From contig DLBP01000088.1 of NCBI GenBank assembly GCA_002480165.1, forward strand, positions 1 through 9,572: a stretch of DNA of 9,572 nucleotides, written 5' to 3'. Made by a program: the position numbers and the translations under genes. Shown here one piece after another: positions 7,087 to 9,572 of this stretch. Every line of letters begins with the position of its first letter. Position 1 is the first letter of the stretch. The stretch comes from Proteobacteria bacterium UBA7821 (GTDB lineage Bacteria > Pseudomonadota > Gammaproteobacteria > Comchoanobacterales > Comchoanobacteraceae). Below the pieces are notes generated by a model that saw only the letters and a program-made list of their open reading frames with translations, had not been told where the DNA came from and searched no databases.

Positions 7087-7937
7087 AATATTTCCTCTTG
7101 TTGTGATTTATCCCGTTTGAAGACATTCAGGAACTTTTCCCATATTTGCTGTTTGGGTGATACAAATCTCAGTTTTGTCTTTTTGCCGAGTAGGCGTTCT
7201 ATTACATCTGAGTAAGCTTGTCCAGCATCTGTCTGGGGGAAATTGATCACTGGATTTCCAATATTTGATGCGGTCAATACAGCTTCTGACTCCGGTATTA
7301 CCCCAATCAGTGGGATGGATAGGATAGCGGCGATGTCTTTGACACTCAGCATCTCGCCAATCTCAGCTCGATCAGCGTTGTAGCGAGTAATCAGTAGATG
7401 TTCTTTTACCTGTTCGCCTATTTCAGCCTTCTGGGTTTTGGTTGAAAGCAAGCCGAGTATTCTATCAGAGTCTCTAACCGATGATATTTCTGGGTTGGTC
7501 ACCACAATTGCTTGGTCTGCATGGTACATCGCAAGAAAAGCGCCTTTTTCGATTCCAGCAGGTGAGTCGCAGATGATGAAGTCGAATTTCTCCCTTAACT
7601 GTGACAGTACATTGTTGACGCCTTCTTTACTCAGTGCGTCTTTATCTCGTGTTTGAGAAGCTGGCAGTATCGATAGGTTTGAGACGCGCTTGTCTTTAAT
7701 CAGTGCCTGGTGAAGTTTCACATCGCCATTAACGACATTGATAAAGTCGTAGACCACTCGTCGTTCGCAGCCCATGTGAAGGTCTAAGTTTCTCAAGCCG
7801 ATATCAAAATCAACCACAACAGTTCGGTAGCCTTCTTTAGCCAGACCCGTTGCGATACATGAGCTAGATGTAGTTTTACCTACACCACCTTTTCCGGAAG
7901 TGATTACGATCACTTGTGATTGTCTAGTTTCATTCAT
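7083..7937 (-). CDS. minD: Septum site-determining ATPase MinD
   Basis: MinD is the membrane-associated ParA/MinD-family ATPase that recruits MinC and oscillates with MinE. The start used here is the ATG at 7935-7937, giving MNETRQSQVIVITSGKGG..., because GAGGG sits about 7 nt upstream. A longer reading from a TTG at 8024 would add 29 residues with no family match and overlap minC. The deviant Walker A motif SGKGGVGKTT (near residues 12-21) contains both Lys residues. CDSPAGIEKGA and the GVIPESEAVLTASNIGNPV segment are diagnostic for MinD. The C-terminus IWEKFLNVFKRDK forms the expected amphipathic membrane-targeting helix, followed by about ten extra, mostly polar residues not present in E. 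coli. Length is 284 (E. coli 270). It lies 64 nt after minC and overlaps minE by 4 nt. Confidence 0.96.
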   Translation of the reverse strand: MNETRQSQVIVITSGKGGVGKTTSSSCIATGLAKEGYRTVVVDFDIGLRNLDLHMGCERRVVYDFINVVNGDVKLHQALIKDKRVSNLSILPASQTRDKDALSKEGVNNVLSQLREKFDFIICDSPAGIEKGAFLAMYHADQAIVVTNPEISSVRDSDRILGLLSTKTQKAEIGEQVKEHLLITRYNADRAEIGEMLSVKDIAAILSIPLIGVIPESEAVLTASNIGNPVINFPQTDAGQAYSDVIERLLGKKTKLRFVSPKQQIWEKFLNVFKRDKSQQEEIL

Positions 7938-7954
7938 CAGTTGACCCTCAATTG
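7938..7954 (-). promoter_or_regulatory. minD ribosome-binding site inside a short inverted repeat
   Basis: The 17 nt immediately before the minD ATG read CAATTGAGGGTCAACTG on the minus strand. They contain the GAGGG Shine-Dalgarno sequence about 7 nt before the start and decide the start at 7937. The arms CAATTGA and TCAACTG can pair with one mismatch around a GGG loop, so the site could be partly masked in the mRNA. Confidence 0.6.
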
Positions 7955-7962
7955 TGATCTTA

Positions 7963-7992
7963 ATTGTAACCTGGATTGATGGTTTTCGTAAA
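7963..7992 (-). promoter_or_regulatory. weak possible promoter in the minC-minD gap
   Basis: Read on the minus strand, TTTACG (7987-7992) and TACAAT (7963-7968) are separated by 18 nt. The match to sigma70 is poor at -35 and moderate at -10. The 64-nt gap is the only sizeable one inside the cluster, so an internal start for minD onward is plausible but unproven. Confidence 0.22.
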
Positions 7993-8001
7993 GTAATATT
8001 T

Positions 8002-8694
8002 TTAGATAATCTGCTCAATAACAATATTGTCAGAACAGAGTGTGAACCTGACGTATTGATTGGTTGTTTGTGTGCGAGATGGTGCCTTTAGATATCTAGA
8101 GGCGATTGATATTAGCTCTGGCCTTGATGGCATGCTGATGATTTCTGACATTTCATTGCCATTGATACCTGCGAATGCTTTTCCGTTAAGTGCTCCATGG
8201 ACAATGATGTGTCCACCTGAGAGTACTTCTGATCCTGGGCTGACATTGCCAAAAATAATGACATCCTGGTGTTTTTTTACAATTTGTTGCCCACTTCTAA
8301 CCGGTCCGCAGTGTATGTAGGCTTGGTGTGCAGTTTTTGGCTGGGTTTTTTGCGTGGCTGCTTGCTTTTTTATGAGTTGGTTGAAAACATGGAGCTTTAC
8401 AGCGTTGTTCCTGTTTTCTGATTCAATTTGAGTGGGTGGGGCATGGATGCCGATTAAGGAAAATCCGTTGTTCCCAAGCATGGTTTTGAAAGTTTCAAGA
8501 GACGGCATGTCTGTTGTTGCTTCTAGTTTTGAGAAGTCAAGTATCGTGGCTTGGTTCTCGAATAATTTGGGTGCTTGTCTTTTTGTATCGGTAAGCTGTT
8601 TGTTTATATCGCTTACGTTGTTGCTGACGAGTTCGATGACAACTGAGTTATACATGAACGCTTTGACATTGAAAGCCCGGCTTGCTCGCTCCAT
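8002..8694 (-). CDS. minC: Septum site-determining protein MinC
   Basis: MinC is the FtsZ polymerisation inhibitor that acts with membrane-bound MinD. The N-terminal domain (about 15-85) matches the FtsZ-inhibiting MinC_N fold (ILDFSKLE ... NGFSLIGIH). A polar linker (about 88-125) leads to the glycine-rich beta-helical MinC_C domain (127-202) with the MinD-contact motif RSGQ at 133-136 and GALNGKAFAGINGN. The 230-residue length equals that of E. coli MinC. The ATG at 8694 is supported by a very strong AGGAGGGG sequence ending 6 nt upstream. A second Met at residue 14 has no such site. It is the first gene of the cluster, behind a sigma70-like promoter at 8732-8759. Confidence 0.95.
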   Translation of the reverse strand: MERASRAFNVKAFMYNSVVIELVSNNVSDINKQLTDTKRQAPKLFENQATILDFSKLEATTDMPSLETFKTMLGNNGFSLIGIHAPPTQIESENRNNAVKLHVFNQLIKKQAATQKTQPKTAHQAYIHCGPVRSGQQIVKKHQDVIIFGNVSPGSEVLSGGHIIVHGALNGKAFAGINGNEMSEIISMPSRPELISIASRYLKAPSRTQTTNQYVRFTLCSDNIVIEQII

Positions 8695-8700
8695 TGTTTG

Positions 8701-8710
8701 CCCCTCCTGA
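8701..8710 (-). promoter_or_regulatory. strong minC ribosome-binding site
   Basis: The minus strand reads TCAGGAGGGG here, a near-perfect complement of the 16S rRNA 3' end. It is followed by six bases and the ATG at 8694, which fixes the minC start. Confidence 0.8.
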
Positions 8711-8731
8711 GTAGACTGGATACTGACTCTG

Positions 8732-8759
8732 AGTATAGCAGGGCTTGTTGATATATCAA
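8732..8759 (-). promoter_or_regulatory. sigma70-type promoter of the min operon
   Basis: On the minus strand, TTGATA (8754-8759) and TATACT (8732-8737) are 16 nt apart. The bases TGC directly before the -10 box give an extended -10 (TGCTATACT). Transcription would start near 8725, leaving a leader of about 30 nt with the AGGAGGGG site of minC. The -35 box lies within the perfect 12-bp palindrome TTGATATATCAA (8748-8759), a possible operator. Confidence 0.65.
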
Positions 8760-8764
8760 GTTTT

Positions 8765-8791
8765 ATCGTGGGCCGGTATCGGCCTCACGAT
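8765..8791 (-). repeat. GC-rich hairpin in the dksA 3' region, no U-tract
   Basis: The arms ATCGTG+GGCCG and CGGCC+CACGAT pair over 11 bp around a GTAT loop, with one bulged base (8785). It lies 15 nt after the dksA-like stop codon and just upstream of the min promoter. On the minus strand the hairpin is followed by AAAAC, and on the plus strand by GGTAGG, so neither orientation gives the U-run of an intrinsic terminator. It may protect the dksA mRNA 3' end or act as a weak or Rho-assisted terminator. Confidence 0.5.
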
Positions 8792-8806
8792 GGTAGGTTT
8801 GACCGA

Positions 8807-9208
8807 CTAGCGATGCTTTTCTTCATTAGTGTACTCTTCCATTTCTTTAGCCGCCTTCGACATTTCAGCCGTGGGAGTGACTAGTAGTCTTGGAATGCCA
8901 ATTTCCTCGCCGGTAATGGTGCAGTAGCCGTATTCGCGCTTTTGGATATTATCTAGCGCTTTTTCGATCTTGTGTATCATGACGGTCAGTCGGTCAATTG
9001 ATCTTAAGTTGATGTTCCTGATCTCTTCGTTGGCTGCGATGTCACAGATATCTGAGCAAGGTCTAGTGTCTGCCAGTTCGGCTCTGACACGATCTAACTC
9101 TTTCAGTGCAATCGCCAAGTCGTTGTTTAGTCTGTTCTTGAAGTACTCAAGCTGCTCGCTTGACATATATTCTGATTTTAAGATTTTTTCGTTCATTGCT
9201 TTTGCCAT
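8807..9208 (-). CDS. DksA-family RNA polymerase-binding protein lacking the zinc-finger cysteines
   Basis: DksA proteins insert a coiled coil into the RNA polymerase secondary channel and, with ppGpp, adjust transcription of rRNA and biosynthetic genes. The 133-residue protein has the two coiled-coil helices (about 15-50 and 58-90). The tip reads DICDIAANEE, keeping both acidic residues (Asp53, Asp56) and the Ala58 equivalent of E. coli D71/D74/A76. The globular part GYCTITGEEIGIPRL ... PTAEM is clearly DksA. The four zinc ligands read Cys96, Thr99, Ser117, Ala120 at exactly the E. coli spacing, so zinc cannot be bound in the usual way. This resembles the zinc-independent DksA2 paralogue of Pseudomonas aeruginosa. 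The start is supported by GGAGGG about 8 nt upstream. The gene appears monocistronic, with its own promoter at 9240-9269. Whether a zinc-type dksA exists elsewhere is unknown. Confidence 0.88.
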   Translation of the reverse strand: MAKAMNEKILKSEYMSSEQLEYFKNRLNNDLAIALKELDRVRAELADTRPCSDICDIAANEEIRNINLRSIDRLTVMIHKIEKALDNIQKREYGYCTITGEEIGIPRLLVTPTAEMSKAAKEMEEYTNEEKHR

Positions 9209-9239
9209 TTCGATTCCCTCCGATTTTAAGCATTCTTAT

Positions 9240-9269
9240 ATTATATCGCTTTTTTGATACGCTTGTCAA
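9240..9269 (-). promoter_or_regulatory. near-consensus sigma70 promoter of the dksA-like gene
   Basis: On the minus strand a perfect TTGACA (9264-9269) and a perfect TATAAT (9240-9245) are 18 nt apart. The DNA just upstream of the -35 is AT-rich, like an UP element. Transcription would start near 9233, with a 25-nt leader. The -35 lies inside the perfect palindrome ACGCTTG-A-CAAGCGT (9259-9273), a candidate operator. Confidence 0.8.
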
Positions 9270-9362
9270 GCGTGTCTGTTGATTATTTTAAATGGTTTGT
9301 GAATTTGTTTTCTATGCTGTTGAATTGATATGGGAAAGTCATTGTTTTTTTGCGTGATAAAG

Positions 9363-9401
9363 AAAAGCCAGCTTGGTGTGGAAGCACTAAGCTGGCTTTT
9401 T
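9363..9401. terminator. bidirectional intrinsic terminator
   Basis: AAAAGCCAGCTT (9363-9374) pairs perfectly with AAGCTGGCTTTT (9389-9400). The inner bases GGTGT/GCACT extend the stem to 17 pairs (two G-U) around a GGAA tetraloop. On the minus strand the stem is followed by a T-rich run (TTTTCTTTAT), ending transcription of the acidic-protein gene 22 nt after its stop. On the plus strand it ends in TTTTTC. It insulates the dksA promoter from upstream read-through. Confidence 0.88.
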
Positions 9402-9423
9402 CATACTGCTGCTTCGAAGCGGA

Positions 9424-9572
9424 TTAGTGACCCAAACTATTCAATCTGAGCTCAGCATCTTCTTCTGTATCATTCTCATCTTCATCCCCGCTGCCGTCGT
9501 GGCTTTGTGAGTCTTCTGATAATTCTTCAGCTGCTTCTACTACTCTTTGTGCTTCTGCTGGTGCTGCTTCTG
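9424..9572 (-). CDS. C-terminal end of an unidentified acidic protein (partial)
   Basis: A minus-strand frame enters from the right edge and ends at the TAA at 9424-9426, giving about 49 C-terminal residues. It begins EAAPAEAQRVVEAAEELSED, continues through the strongly acidic run GDEDENDTEEDAE and closes with LRLNSLGH. The first half is Ala/Glu/Pro-rich, which suggests a charged, probably disordered tail. No domain or family can be named from it. The intrinsic terminator just downstream, on the same strand, supports a genuine gene end here. The coding start lies outside the window. Confidence 0.7.
   Translation of the reverse strand, partial: EAAPAEAQRVVEAAEELSEDSQSHDGSGDEDENDTEEDAELRLNSLGH

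Noticed and set aside
7945..7968. CRP/FNR-like site (TGTGATCTTAATTGTAA) before minD
   Set aside because: Only one half-site resembles TGTGA, and the second half does not match TCACA.
7938..8024. Longer MinD start at a TTG (8024) adding 29 residues
   Set aside because: It would overlap minC, the added residues match no MinD N-terminus, and the internal ATG at 7937 has a good GAGGG site.
8060..8710. Plus-strand ORFs of 86-92 codons across minC
   Set aside because: They run antisense to a well-supported MinC, show no protein family features and lack ribosome-binding sites.

Overview
The window reads as a chromosomal segment from a moderately AT-rich gammaproteobacterium. MinC/MinD/MinE, class I release factor recycling factor RF3, TrmJ and a DksA-family protein all look gammaproteobacterial by alignment from memory. 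A leucine dehydrogenase followed by E1-alpha, E1-beta and E2 of a 2-oxo acid dehydrogenase recalls the arrangement I remember from Coxiella/Legionella-type bacteria. This is a guess at lineage, not a determination. No mobile element, tRNA, rRNA or CRISPR array is visible.

Almost all genes lie on the minus strand, so the biological order runs from right to left. At the right edge (9424-9572) is the C-terminal end of an unidentified, very acidic protein, followed by a strong bidirectional hairpin terminator (9363-9401). Next comes a monocistronic-looking dksA-like gene (8807-9208) with a near-consensus sigma70 promoter. Its protein keeps the coiled-coil tip acidic residues but has lost three of the four zinc cysteines.

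A second sigma70-like promoter (8732-8759) then appears to drive eight tightly packed genes: minC, minD, minE, leucine dehydrogenase, E1-alpha, E1-beta, E2, prfC (GTG start) and trmJ in the order listed, nine genes if trmJ is counted with prfC as the tail pair. Junctions are overlaps of 4 to 23 nt or gaps of 1 to 6 nt, except for a 64-nt minC-minD gap. The Min genes position the division septum. The middle four genes can interconvert leucine/valine/isoleucine and branched 2-oxo acids and turn the latter into branched acyl-CoAs, which could feed catabolism or prime branched-chain fatty acids. RF3 and TrmJ act in translation termination and tRNA wobble-region modification. No E3 (lipoamide dehydrogenase) gene is present, so E3 must come from elsewhere.

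The left 638 bases hold no confident gene. A plus-strand reading frame open from the left edge, and a second overlapping frame, look like the 3' end of a convergent gene, possibly frameshifted. The rest is intergenic, with short inverted repeats and no convincing terminator after trmJ.

I see no clear novel defence or mobile system. The points most worth a second look are the unusual coupling of the Min operon with branched-chain 2-oxo acid metabolism, the zinc-finger-less DksA, perfect palindromes over the -35 elements of both main promoters, a shortened RF3, and an E2 with an altered HxxxDG motif.
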